Positions 1 to 6,757 are shown, counted from the first letter of the stretch. The stretch: 14,506 nt of DNA from JALZOC01 sp035758845 (GCA_035758845.1 DASTVZ010000030.1:1-14506), one strand, 5' to 3'. The notes: generated by a model from the letters alone, not told the origin. Numbers and translations: made by a program.

Positions 1-2390
1 AGCGTCGAACCGGGCTTGTATTCCCACCGTAGCACGTTGGTCGTGCGGAACGATCGGTAGTTGAAATCAGGATTGCCGGCGTACTCGGTCGGCTTGTAGC
101 GGCCTTCGTACGATTTCGATCTCCCGTCAACCAGCTCTTTGAAGTTCGAGTACTCGCCGGCGGATACGAACGGCTCCGCATACATCTGAATCGAGAGTGC
201 CGGCGTCACCGTATAGTTCAGCCTCGTCCTGATGCCTACGGTCTGTTGATGCAGTCGGGCAAAGACATAACGCCCGTCATCAGTGTTCTCGACCCATTGC
301 GATTCGTCGTGATTGAGCGAGAGATTCAGCCCGACACTCATTCTCAAGAATGACGATGGACGGTAGGAGATGCTCGGACTGACGTTGTGCAGGGTCGTGC
401 CTTTGCCGTCTCGTAGATTGAACGTGAATACGTCCACGGAGACGGCGGGTCGCTGATCGCTCTCCAGGTATGCCCAAATCGATTGCTGGGCATTGCCGTA
501 CACGCCAGGTCCGCCGCGCGTCCCGCGATCGTCAAACGGCTGCGGGTTGATGTTGCCGCCGGTTCCGGTCGCCCAGTTGTTCTTGAACACAGCATGCGCG
601 TTCACGTTGTAGCCCGAGAACAGCCGATCGCCATCGTAGTTCCAGGAGGCCCACTGGTTCAGGTTGTAGCGGAAGCTGCGCAGCCACTTCTGCGACGGCT
701 TGTCGTAACGGATCTGCACCCAGTTGCTCATCGAACGCTGATCGGCGCGTTGCAGGAAGCCGACGTCGTTGATTTCGAATCCGGGGCTCTTGAAGCTGAC
801 GTTCGAGCTGAACACCATTCGTTGACCGGCGATCTTGGAAACCGAGGCGGAACCCGCGTATCCGTTCATCGACGTCCGAGTCGGGTCGTAGGTGAGGTCG
901 GTAGCGTCCGGTCGCTGAAAACTATGAACGTTGCTGCGCTGCAGTTCGTCAATCGCCTGCGCTTCACCATGCACGCTGCTGCCGGCGAGAAATCCTCGGA
1001 TGGCATATTTCGGACCCAGACGCCAATCCGCATCGAGGCCGCCGGTGTAAGCCCCACCCGGGAGGAACCGGGTCGAATCATCCAGATTGCGATTGGTGAA
1101 CGTCGTCATGAACCCGAGCGACGATTGATTGGTGAATTCGCGGCGCGCGCGGACGACGGCGTAATTGGTGAGCGGTTCGATCGTCTGACGCGTCTGTGCC
1201 GTGCCGTTCGCGATAATCGCATCCTCGTCAGAGGTGACGGCGTTCAGCGCGCCCACCGAGAAGTTGCCGATCCGGCCAGTGAGTTTGGCCGCGCCGAGGA
1301 TCGTTGTTTGGGCTGGCGACGCCGAGTAGCCTCCGTCCGGAACATCCGGCTCCCCCCGCGGCGTCCGCCCGATTCGTCGCGAATAGAACAGCCCGCTGCA
1401 ATCGCCGTCATTGCAATCGACGCTGAAGTTAAAGATGCCGCCCCCTTCGACGAAGAAGGGCCGGCGCTCCGCGAAAAAGGTTTCAAACGCCGACAAGTTC
1501 ACGACCGCAGGATCGGCTTCAACCTGACCGAAATCAGGATTGACCGTGGTGGTGAGCGTCAGCCCGGGCTTCAGCGCGTACTTGAGGTCGACACCGAGGG
1601 ATCCATCCGGATCGGTGGTGTTGATCAATGAGTTGCCTGGTTCGCCAGGCTGGGTCCTAACCTGACCGACGACGTACGGCACGACCTCGAGACGCTTCGG
1701 AGCGCGATCGAGTCGCAGACCTGTCAGCTCGCCGAACGACGACACATAGCCATTAGCGCTCTTCGCAAGCAGCGGCCACGTTGACGTCTCGTTGAGGCGG
1801 CCGATCGTGCGGGTGATCGCCAGGCCAAACGTCGAGGTTTGCGAGGGACGATACCGCAGCTGCGAGAACGGGATCCTGAACTCCGCGCGCCAGCCGTCCT
1901 CGCCGCGTGACACGGCAACATCCCAGACCGCATCCCACCCGTCATCGTTGTTGGTATCGTTGAACCAATAGCTGTCTTGCTTCACGCCGGCCGGGTTGAC
2001 CGCGAACTGGAAGGCTGATCGCTTGTCGTGAAATGAATCGACGAGGATGCTGACCCAATCCGACGGTGAGCGTTCGTCGCGCCGCGTAAGGATGCCGACG
2101 ATTTTGCCTGGATCAGGATCGGAGGCCTGCACCGCGACATAGAGCGCTGTCGCGTCGTACGCGACCCGTGCTTCGGTCTGAAATGTCGGCGCCGCGCCTT
2201 CGCGCGGATCCCGCTGCTGAAACTCGGTGATCGGCGGGACCGTCTGCCAGAGCGCATCGTTCAATTCACCATCGACACGAATCGCCGTCGCCTCAGGCAC
2301 GAACGTTGCCGCAACGCGCGCCACCGGCGGCGCAGCCTTGACACTGATTGCCGTGATGCACACGGCGACAAGCACAACCGCTGTTCGCAT
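1..2390 (-). CDS. DUF5916 outer-membrane protein with CBM9-like N-terminus (3' end beyond the window)
   Basis: The 796 visible codons run from an ATG at 2390 to the left edge without a stop. Residues 1-20 look like a Sec signal peptide: Arg2, a hydrophobic stretch, then a VKA-A cleavage site. Residues about 35-225 resemble the family 9 carbohydrate-binding-like domain (IRVDGELNDALW near residue 38). The rest matches DUF5916, including VNPDFGQVEADP near 283 and FFAERRPFFVEGG near 305, followed by alternating aromatic segments typical of an outer-membrane beta-barrel. The last visible residues (VLRWEYKPGST) resemble the end of such barrels, so only a few tens of residues are probably missing. 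Members are common in Acidobacteriota and Bacteroidota; their substrate is generally unknown and I cannot assign one. It lies downstream of the HNH gene across a 132-bp gap and may be transcribed separately. The ribosome-binding site is weak. The family call is firm; the function is not. Confidence 0.9.
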   Translation of the reverse strand, partial: MRTAVVLVAVCITAISVKAAPPVARVAATFVPEATAIRVDGELNDALWQTVPPITEFQQRDPREGAAPTFQTEARVAYDATALYVAVQASDPDPGKIVGILTRRDERSPSDWVSILVDSFHDKRSAFQFAVNPAGVKQDSYWFNDTNNDDGWDAVWDVAVSRGEDGWRAEFRIPFSQLRYRPSQTSTFGLAITRTIGRLNETSTWPLLAKSANGYVSSFGELTGLRLDRAPKRLEVVPYVVGQVRTQPGEPGNSLINTTDPDGSLGVDLKYALKPGLTLTTTVNPDFGQVEADPAVVNLSAFETFFAERRPFFVEGGGIFNFSVDCNDGDCSGLFYSRRIGRTPRGEPDVPDGGYSASPAQTTILGAAKLTGRIGNFSVGALNAVTSDEDAIIANGTAQTRQTIEPLTNYAVVRARREFTNQSSLGFMTTFTNRNLDDSTRFLPGGAYTGGLDADWRLGPKYAIRGFLAGSSVHGEAQAIDELQRSNVHSFQRPDATDLTYDPTRTSMNGYAGSASVSKIAGQRMVFSSNVSFKSPGFEINDVGFLQRADQRSMSNWVQIRYDKPSQKWLRSFRYNLNQWASWNYDGDRLFSGYNVNAHAVFKNNWATGTGGNINPQPFDDRGTRGGPGVYGNAQQSIWAYLESDQRPAVSVDVFTFNLRDGKGTTLHNVSPSISYRPSSFLRMSVGLNLSLNHDESQWVENTDDGRYVFARLHQQTVGIRTRLNYTVTPALSIQMYAEPFVSAGEYSNFKELVDGRSKSYEGRYKPTEYAGNPDFNYRSFRTTNVLRWEYKPGST

Positions 2391-2522
2391 GAAGATTGAC
2401 CCTACCGAACCCGCAGATCCGAGGAGGAACCTGCAGTGCCTGACGTGTTCCGGACGCTGGCTTAGACGAAATCCGGCGCCTGAAGGTTGGCAATAAGGGC
2501 GGAACTAATGAGGCTCAGTCGG

Positions 2523-3032
2523 CTACTGAGGGACGAATGGTGGGGCGAAATTGTCAATGACTTGCTGGCTCCTGGCGGCTGGCTGGCGGCTTCGCTGTGC
2601 ACGCCATGCCAGCGTGACCGACACGTGGCACGCACGGCAGAGCAATCGATAGTTTTCAAGCCCGCACTCGCCGCCGCCATCAGCGACGGGAACAATATGA
2701 TCGGCTTCCCACCTGGGACGCGCGGCGCGCCATGCGCGTCTCGCGGCGCGATCCGTTACCGGCGGTTTCGAACGCGTCCACTGCCGATGCGCCTGGAGCA
2801 CGTTGAAACCACAGATCTGACAAACGCCTTTGTCCCGCTTCTTGATCTGTTGGCGAACGTACCACGGACTACTTCGAATCTTCCATTCGTGAACGCAGGC
2901 ATCACTGCAGAAGGTGCGTCGCGGCGACTTGACGACAGTGTGACACCAGCGACAGATCGGATCGCCAGCGGCGTTACGCTCGGGCTTGCCCCATTGATCG
3001 GCGGTGACGACACACGTCCGACGAGTGCTCAC
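2523..3032 (-). CDS. HNH endonuclease with N-terminal zinc finger
   Basis: This 169-residue protein starts at GTG; no ATG lies between it and the in-frame stop upstream. Residues 27-46 carry a C-x2-C...C-x3-C zinc knuckle (CRWC ... CSDAC). Residues 71-136 form the HNH module: a CQIC pair at 71-74, the EADH core at 109-112 with DH as the catalytic pair, Asn127, then CRACH at 132-136 to complete the zinc site. Such enzymes are metal-dependent nucleases, often stand-alone with unknown biological role. No methyltransferase, integrase or phage gene is beside it, so restriction or phage packaging cannot be argued from context. Residues about 147-156, after the HNH fold, are encoded by a GCCAGCC-type repeat whose inverted counterpart lies just upstream of the gene, so this tail is probably not part of the ancestral enzyme. 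Codirectional with egtD, 63 bp downstream of it. Confidence 0.85.
   Translation of the reverse strand: MSTRRTCVVTADQWGKPERNAAGDPICRWCHTVVKSPRRTFCSDACVHEWKIRSSPWYVRQQIKKRDKGVCQICGFNVLQAHRQWTRSKPPVTDRAARRAWRAARPRWEADHIVPVADGGGECGLENYRLLCRACHVSVTLAWRAQRSRQPAARSQQVIDNFAPPFVPQ
2573..2590 (+). repeat. TGGCGGCTGGC-type short repeat, left copy
   Basis: The plus strand reads TGGCGGCTGGCTGGCGGC. It lies inside the 3' end of the HNH gene and encodes part of the tail RSRQPAARSQ on the other strand. A related copy in inverted orientation lies at 3073-3091, so the two bracket the gene. Confidence 0.6.
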
Positions 3033-3072
3033 GCGCGAAGCTATCGGCCGGAACGATGACGATCTTTAGCGT

Positions 3073-3091
3073 AGCCAGCCGCCAGCCGCCA
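3073..3091 (-). repeat. TGGCGGCTGGC-type short repeat, right inverted copy
   Basis: The plus strand reads AGCCAGCCGCCAGCCGCCA, whose complement shares TGGCGGCTGGC with the copy at 2573-2590. It sits in the gap between the egtD stop codon and the HNH start. Confidence 0.6.
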
Positions 3092-3095
3092 AAGA

Positions 3096-4055
3096 TTACA
3101 CACCCACCATGAGTGACAGCGCGAAGCGCGCGTCGGCGTCAATCCACTGATCGCGCAACGCGAACCCGCACTCGGCACCCATCTGCTCGATCTGATCGGG
3201 CTGGTACTTGTACGAACTCTCCGTCCAGATGTGTTCGTCGCGGACGAACGGGACAGACAGTCCGGCCGCCTCGATCCGGACGATCTGGTCGGCACGACTG
3301 ACGAGGCGCATTTCGATACGCTGTTCGAGGGCATTCCACGCGGCGCGGTGGTCGAACGCGTCGAGATTGAAGGTGCCACCGAGCTCACGATTGATACGCA
3401 CGAGCAGGTTCTTGTTGAATGCCGCGGTCACGCCAAGCGGATCATCGTAGGCGAGGCGGAGTTCGCGCTCCGGTTTCACCAGGTCCGCGCCGAGCAGCAG
3501 AAAATCTCCAGCTTGCAGCACGTCACGAATTCGACGCAGGAACGCGAGCGCGGCGGGGGTATCGAAGTTCCCGATGTTCGAGCCGAGCAACAGCACCAGC
3601 ATCGAACCATCACCATCTCGCGCCGCAGCCGCCCGCCGTAATCCAACCTCGTAGGTCGACTGATGGCCGACGACAGACACGTGCTGTAACCGGGTGAGCC
3701 GCTGCTCTGTCTGTTCCAGCGCCTGGGAGGAGATATCAATAATGTGGACGCGTGCGACGCCTCCGGCCGCTTGCAACGCTTCGGCGAGCACGGCGAGTTT
3801 CTCGCCACTGCCCGGCCCGAGTTCCACGATTGTGGTGGGATCCGGGCCGAGGGCCGAGACGATTTCTCCGGCGTGCGTGATCAACAGTCGATTCTCCGCA
3901 CGCGTGATTCGGTACCACGGCAATCGGCAAATCGCTTCGAACAGGCTCGAGCCGAGAGGATCGTAGAGATATTTCGACTGAAGCTGCTTCGGCGTCAGCT
4001 GGAGATCGCGGCGCACCTCGCTCGCGAATTCGGTTGCGGCGGTAGTAATCATCAT
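3096..4055 (-). CDS. egtD: L-histidine N-alpha-methyltransferase EgtD (ergothioneine synthesis)
   Basis: EgtD uses three S-adenosylmethionines to convert L-histidine to hercynine, the first step of ergothioneine synthesis, in the cytoplasm. The 319 residues match the usual length of about 320. Residues 76-84 (IVELGPGSG) form the SAM-binding glycine-rich loop, and 105-108 (IIDI) hold the acidic ribose-binding position. Residues known from the mycobacterial enzyme to bind histidine line up with an offset of about three: Asn163 in GSNIGNF, Tyr203 in LAYDDPLG, Met249, and Glu279/Ser281 in WTESSYKY. The enzyme therefore looks intact. Two ATGs stand in tandem (MM); I used the first. It follows egtB in the same direction with a 78-bp gap filled by repeats. 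The only purine-rich sequence upstream of the start comes from a GGGATCC repeat, so the ribosome-binding site is poor or repeat-derived. Confidence 0.95.
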   Translation of the reverse strand: MMITTAATEFASEVRRDLQLTPKQLQSKYLYDPLGSSLFEAICRLPWYRITRAENRLLITHAGEIVSALGPDPTTIVELGPGSGEKLAVLAEALQAAGGVARVHIIDISSQALEQTEQRLTRLQHVSVVGHQSTYEVGLRRAAAARDGDGSMLVLLLGSNIGNFDTPAALAFLRRIRDVLQAGDFLLLGADLVKPERELRLAYDDPLGVTAAFNKNLLVRINRELGGTFNLDAFDHRAAWNALEQRIEMRLVSRADQIVRIEAAGLSVPFVRDEHIWTESSYKYQPDQIEQMGAECGFALRDQWIDADARFALSLMVGV

Positions 4056-4059
4056 TAAT

Positions 4060-4082
4060 CGGATCCCGGATCCCGGACCACG
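4060..4082 (-). repeat. GATCC-rich dispersed repeat, egtB-egtD spacer copy
   Basis: On the minus strand it contains CGTGGTCCGGGATCC followed by a second GGGATCC unit, ending four bases before the egtD start codon. The CGTGGTCYGGGATC core recurs inside egtB and twice, inverted, inside engB. Another short GGATCCC piece lies at 4124-4130. Confidence 0.75.
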
Positions 4083-4083
4083 C

Positions 4084-4121
4084 CCTTCGACAGGCTCAGG
4101 GCGTCCTGAGCTTGCCGAAGG
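4084..4121. repeat. Palindromic repeat (REP-like hairpin) between egtB and egtD
   Basis: Arm 4084-4100 (CCTTCGACAGGCTCAGG) pairs with arm 4105-4121 (CCTGAGCTTGCCGAAGG), 15 of 17 positions matching, around a four-base GCGT loop. This CTTCGACAGGCTCAGG palindrome is a type I recall from many bacterial genomes. It is flanked on both sides by GATCC-rich repeat pieces. No T-run follows on either strand, so it is not a typical intrinsic terminator. In the transcript it could modulate the egtB/egtD ratio. Confidence 0.8.
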
Positions 4122-4133
4122 ACGGATCCCGAC

Positions 4134-5555
4134 TCAGCGTACCGTCCTAAAGGTCGCATACACGTACGGATAATTGGGCCGGAACCAGTTGCGGAAGCTT
4201 CGGCGGATCAGTTCCTTCGCGGTCGCCGTCGATGCGCCCTTCATGACGTAGTGCTGTCCGTCGAAAAAATCCGCCGAGTACTCCGGGTACGACGCCATCG
4301 GCTCGAAGCCAGGAAACGGACCGAACACGGTGGACGTCCATTCCCATCCGTTGCCGACGAGATCGTGCACGCCCCACGCGCTTGCACCTGCGGCATAGGA
4401 TCCCACCGGCGCTGGTTCGAACCGCGCGAAATCAAAGTTGCCGCGCTCCGCGCCTGGCGCGGCTTCTCCCCACGGATAAGACTGCTCATGGCCGTCAGGC
4501 GTCCCAAAGGCGGCGCGGTGATACTCCGCTTCATTTGGCAGTCGTCGTCCCTTCCACCGCGCGTAAGCGTCCGCTTCGGCGTGACTGACGTAAACCGGCC
4601 AATCGGGGGGAAGCGGGATGGTCTCGAACATTCCGATCCACGAGCGGGAGGCTGTTGGGCCTTGGGGAGCAGACCAGAAGGATGGATGAGTGATCCCATT
4701 CTCCTGCACCCATTTCCAGTGCTCGTCGCACCACAGCGATCGATCCCGATACCCGCCGGCTTCGACAAAGTCGAGAAACTCCGCATTCGTCACATTGTGA
4801 ACATCGATCTCGAATGCGCGCACGTCGACGCGGTGCTCGTCGAACTCGTTGTCCCAACCGAAGGGAATGCGATTGCGATCGGCGCCGAGTGTGGCGATGC
4901 CGGCGGGGACGCGGACTCGTTCAGTCGATCGAGATCTTCGGGCTGACCAGCCTCCGCTAAAGCTACGGCGGTCCGCCGGAGCCTTGGCGAAGGCGGAAGG
5001 CGGAAACCAGGAATCACTCTTTTCCGATCCCAGACCACGAATCCCGGATCCCGGCTGGTTCTTGTGGTGAAACGGAAGCCGATGCCACATGTAGAGCAGT
5101 GTTTCCTGGTGCATCGCCTCGTGTTCGAGCGCCGTATAGAGCGCCTGCGCGCGGTGCATCGCCGGACGATCGTCGCGAAGCTCGGCCTCCTCCAGCGCCT
5201 CGAGAATGGCGGTATCGGCGCGACGGGCAAAGTCGAGCACTTCATCGCGCGACGGCCAATCGGTATTCGCGCCGCTTCGCGGGACGGCAGTGTCGCTACT
5301 GTCAGGATCAATGCCGCGCTCGAACAGCTTCTCGAGCCGAGCGTCAACCGCCGGTCTGCCCAGGCCGCGACGCAGAAATGAAATCACGCTGAAGGCGGGG
5401 AGATGTCCCTCGTAAAAAACGATGGGGTTTCGCAGCGCGATCGGCCGCGAGTAATACGCGGACGGATCGATCAAATCGAATAGCGCGCGCGTCCGCGCCC
5501 GGTTGCGCCGATACCAGTCAACTACTGATGAGCGGTCAACGGCCAGAGAGGACAT
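4134..5555 (-). CDS. egtB: Hercynine oxygenase / sulfoxide synthase EgtB, with repeat-encoded linker
   Basis: EgtB is a non-heme iron enzyme that joins hercynine to a thiol donor (gamma-glutamylcysteine or cysteine) using oxygen, giving the sulfoxide precursor of ergothioneine. The 473-residue protein has a DinB-like N-terminal half (about 10-165) with the iron-binding histidines His51 (YEGHLPAF) and His145/His149 (HEAMH). The formylglycine-generating-enzyme-like C-terminal domain covers about 213-473, with GWDNEFDEH, WKGRRLPNEAEY, GNGWEWT and RRSFRNWFRPNYPYVYATFR. Residues about 167-210 do not look like EgtB: they are translated from two genomic repeats (5025-5054 and 4950-4994) placed between the domains. 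That linker position should tolerate the extra length. Neighbouring egtD supports the ergothioneine role over ovothiol. egtA, egtC and egtE are absent here, as is usual outside actinobacteria. No clear ribosome-binding site precedes the start. Confidence 0.94.
   Translation of the reverse strand: MSSLAVDRSSVVDWYRRNRARTRALFDLIDPSAYYSRPIALRNPIVFYEGHLPAFSVISFLRRGLGRPAVDARLEKLFERGIDPDSSDTAVPRSGANTDWPSRDEVLDFARRADTAILEALEEAELRDDRPAMHRAQALYTALEHEAMHQETLLYMWHRLPFHHKNQPGSGIRGLGSEKSDSWFPPSAFAKAPADRRSFSGGWSARRSRSTERVRVPAGIATLGADRNRIPFGWDNEFDEHRVDVRAFEIDVHNVTNAEFLDFVEAGGYRDRSLWCDEHWKWVQENGITHPSFWSAPQGPTASRSWIGMFETIPLPPDWPVYVSHAEADAYARWKGRRLPNEAEYHRAAFGTPDGHEQSYPWGEAAPGAERGNFDFARFEPAPVGSYAAGASAWGVHDLVGNGWEWTSTVFGPFPGFEPMASYPEYSADFFDGQHYVMKGASTATAKELIRRSFRNWFRPNYPYVYATFRTVR
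4950..4994 (-). repeat. Palindromic repeat translated within egtB
   Basis: Two 22-base arms (4950-4971 and 4973-4994) are complementary at 18 of 22 positions around a single base. On the coding strand the first arm begins GCCTTCGCCAAGGCTCCGG. It encodes EgtB residues 188-202 (AFAKAPADRRSFSGG). A related half is seen at 6731-6757, where CGCCGAAGCT...AGCGGAGGC matches CGCCGTAGCT...AGCGGAGGC here. Confidence 0.85.
5025..5054 (-). repeat. GATCC-rich dispersed repeat translated within egtB
   Basis: On the coding strand it contains GGGATCCGGGATTCGTGGTC followed by TGGGATCG. This shares the CGTGGTCYGGGATC core with the copies at 4060-4082 and 13036-13115. It encodes the EgtB residues around PGSGIRGLGS (about 168-177). 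Confidence 0.8.
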
Positions 5556-5575
5556 CCGGCAAGTATATGAAAGGC

Positions 5576-5602
5576 AAAAGGGAAAAGGGAAAAGGGAAAA
5601 GG
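5576..5602. repeat. Tandem heptanucleotide repeat (AAAAGGG)
   Basis: Three full copies and one partial copy of AAAAGGG lie between the ku stop codon and the egtB start. The last base is 20 bp from the egtB ATG. On the transcribed strand this is a CCCTTTT polypyrimidine tract. Copy-number slippage here would change the ku-egtB spacing but no protein. Confidence 0.85.
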
Positions 5603-5608
5603 TTCCTT

Positions 5609-6460
5609 CTAAGCCGCGTGTTTGGACTTTCGGCGGGTCGTCTTCCCGGCCGCTTTTTTGGCCGCCGGCCGCGCCTTCGGGCTTGCCGAGCCCTTGCCTT
5701 CGAGGCTCGCGCGCAGGCGCGCCATCAGATCCACCACGTCGGCCGACTGAGCCGTCTCCCGCTCCTGCAGGCGCGGACGCCGCCCCTTCAATTTCGCTTG
5801 AATAACCTTCATCAGGTTGTCGCGGTACTCGTCGGTGTACTTCTCAGGATCCCAATCCGCGCTGAGGCTGTCGATGAGTTGCCTGGCCATTTTCAATTCG
5901 GCGGGTCTGATTCCCTCCGCCTTTGGAAATCTGAACTCAGTCAGCTCCGCAAGTTCATCGGCGAACCGCATCATCGTCAAAACCAGGGCATCGCCAATGG
6001 CTTCGACTGCCGCGAGATGCTGCGCATCGCGAAGGATGATCTTGGAGATACCGAGCTTGCCGGATTCTCGAATCGCCTCGCGAAGGAGCGCATACGATCG
6101 TTCGGCCCCCTTCGCCGGCTGCAAGTAGTACGGCGTCTCGAAATATCGCTCGTCGACGTCCTTCGGATCGACGAAATCAATGATGTCGATGGTCTTGGTC
6201 TTTTCGACTGCCGCCGTCTTGAAATCGTCCTTGGTCAGGACGACGAATTGCCCCCTCTCATATTCGTAGCCCTTCACCAGATCTTCCCAGCCGACTGGTT
6301 TCCCCTCGGTCTGGCAGACCCGTTCGTAGCGGATCGGCGCTTCATCCTTGGCGTGGAGCAGGCGGAATTTCGGGCGGTGATCGCGAGTTGCGCTATACAG
6401 TTCGATCGGGATATTGACCAGTCCGAACGCCAGCGACCCCTTCCACATAGACCGAGCCAT
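5609..6460 (-). CDS. ku: Ku protein, non-homologous end joining
   Basis: Bacterial Ku forms a homodimeric ring that slides onto DNA ends and recruits ligase D for end joining. The 283-residue protein begins MARSMWKGSLAFGLVNIPIELYSA, the hallmark opening of bacterial Ku. It continues with the Ku core, including a YERVCQTEGKPV segment, FETPYYLQP, and the LRDAQHLAAVEAIGDALVLTMMRFADEL bridge region. The last 31 residues (253-283) are rich in lysine, arginine and alanine, as in the DNA- or LigD-interacting tails of many bacterial Ku proteins. The length is normal for the family. A good Shine-Dalgarno sequence precedes the ATG. The gene diverges from the tRNA gene and is followed by egtB 53 bp downstream in the same direction. 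No ligD is visible in the window, so the repair partner must be elsewhere. Confidence 0.96.
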   Translation of the reverse strand: MARSMWKGSLAFGLVNIPIELYSATRDHRPKFRLLHAKDEAPIRYERVCQTEGKPVGWEDLVKGYEYERGQFVVLTKDDFKTAAVEKTKTIDIIDFVDPKDVDERYFETPYYLQPAKGAERSYALLREAIRESGKLGISKIILRDAQHLAAVEAIGDALVLTMMRFADELAELTEFRFPKAEGIRPAELKMARQLIDSLSADWDPEKYTDEYRDNLMKVIQAKLKGRRPRLQERETAQSADVVDLMARLRASLEGKGSASPKARPAAKKAAGKTTRRKSKHAA

Positions 6461-6468
6461 CGCGGAAA

Positions 6469-6473
6469 CCTCC
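6469..6473 (-). promoter_or_regulatory. Shine-Dalgarno sequence of ku
   Basis: GGAGG on the minus strand, eight bases before the ku ATG. It is the clearest ribosome-binding site in the window and fixes the ku start. Confidence 0.75.
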
Positions 6474-6509
6474 GGGTAAAGGGTGTGCAGAATCCGCGCC
6501 AGCGCAGGT

Positions 6510-6515
6510 TAGAAT
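6510..6515 (+). promoter_or_regulatory. Possible -10 box of the tRNA-Leu gene
   Basis: TAGAAT matches five of six bases of the TATAAT consensus and ends 10 bp before the mature tRNA. No convincing -35 box lies at the right distance, so this is tentative. Confidence 0.3.
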
Positions 6516-6525
6516 CAAAGGTCGG

Positions 6526-6608
6526 GGCGGCGTGGCGAAATTGGCAGACGCGAGAGACTTAGGATCTCTTGGCCACAAGCCGTGGGGGTTCGAGTCCCTC
6601 CGCCGCCA
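6526..6608 (+). tRNA. tRNA-Leu (anticodon UAG)
   Basis: The acceptor stem GGCGGCG (6526-6532) pairs perfectly with CGCCGCC (6601-6607); the discriminator is A6608. The anticodon arm is AGAGA, loop CTTAGGA, TCTCT (6553-6569), which puts TAG at 6560-6562 and reads CUN leucine codons. The long variable arm (about 6570-6582) is the class II form expected for leucine. The T arm is GGGGG, TTCGAGT, CCCTC (6584-6600). CCA is not encoded: GCC follows the discriminator base, so it must be added enzymatically. Confidence 0.96.
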
Positions 6609-6610
6609 GC

Positions 6611-6724
6611 CCTTCGCCTCTTGAGCTAACGCTGGGCGAGGCTTCGGCCAGGCGCGTCGTGCCGTGCCGAAGGATGGCGCGACGCGCCAAATCACGTCGA
6701 GCACTGGTTAGCGCACGGCGAAGG
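6611..6724. repeat. 114-bp nested inverted-repeat element beside the tRNA gene
   Basis: Three complementary pairs nest in order. Outer: CCTTCGCC (6611-6618) with GGCGAAGG (6717-6724). Middle: GCTAAC (6625-6630) with GTTAGC (6707-6712). Inner: GGCGCGTCGTGCC (6651-6663) with GGCGCGACGCGCC (6676-6688), 12 of 13 matching, around a 12-base loop. The whole would fold into one long imperfect hairpin. GCTAAC/GTTAGC near the ends and the length recall an integron attC site, but the consensus match is partial and no integrase is present. It begins two bases after the tRNA. Confidence 0.7.
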
Positions 6725-6730
6725 CTGTCT

Positions 6731-6757
6731 CGCCGAAGCTCCAAAGGAGCGGAGGCG
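6731..6757. repeat. Hairpin repeat just upstream of tig
   Basis: CGCC-GAA-GCTCC-AAA-GGAGC-GGA-GGCG forms a stem with one symmetrical internal loop and a three-base terminal loop. It ends 17 bp before the tig ATG. Its sequence resembles one half of the palindrome inside egtB (4950-4994), so it is probably a dispersed repeat. It could also shape the tig leader. Confidence 0.65.

Noticed and set aside
483..1631. Long plus-strand open frame (382 codons) opposite the DUF5916 gene
   Set aside because: The minus-strand translation shows a signal peptide, CBM9-like domain and DUF5916 motifs throughout this interval; the plus-strand frame shows no recognisable motif and is a by-product of high GC codon use.
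2487..3059. Plus-strand open frame of 190 codons opposite the HNH gene
   Set aside because: The minus strand has ordered zinc-binding cysteines and the HNH core; the plus-strand product has no comparable pattern.
4084..4121. Intrinsic transcription terminator between egtB and egtD
   Set aside because: A strong stem is present but no T-run follows on either strand, and a repeat of this type is better explained as a REP-like element.
5528..6562. Plus-strand open frame of 344 codons opposite ku running into the tRNA
   Set aside because: It ends by translating the tRNA-Leu gene (AAWRNWQTRET), a known false-gene signature, and it is antisense to an unmistakable Ku.
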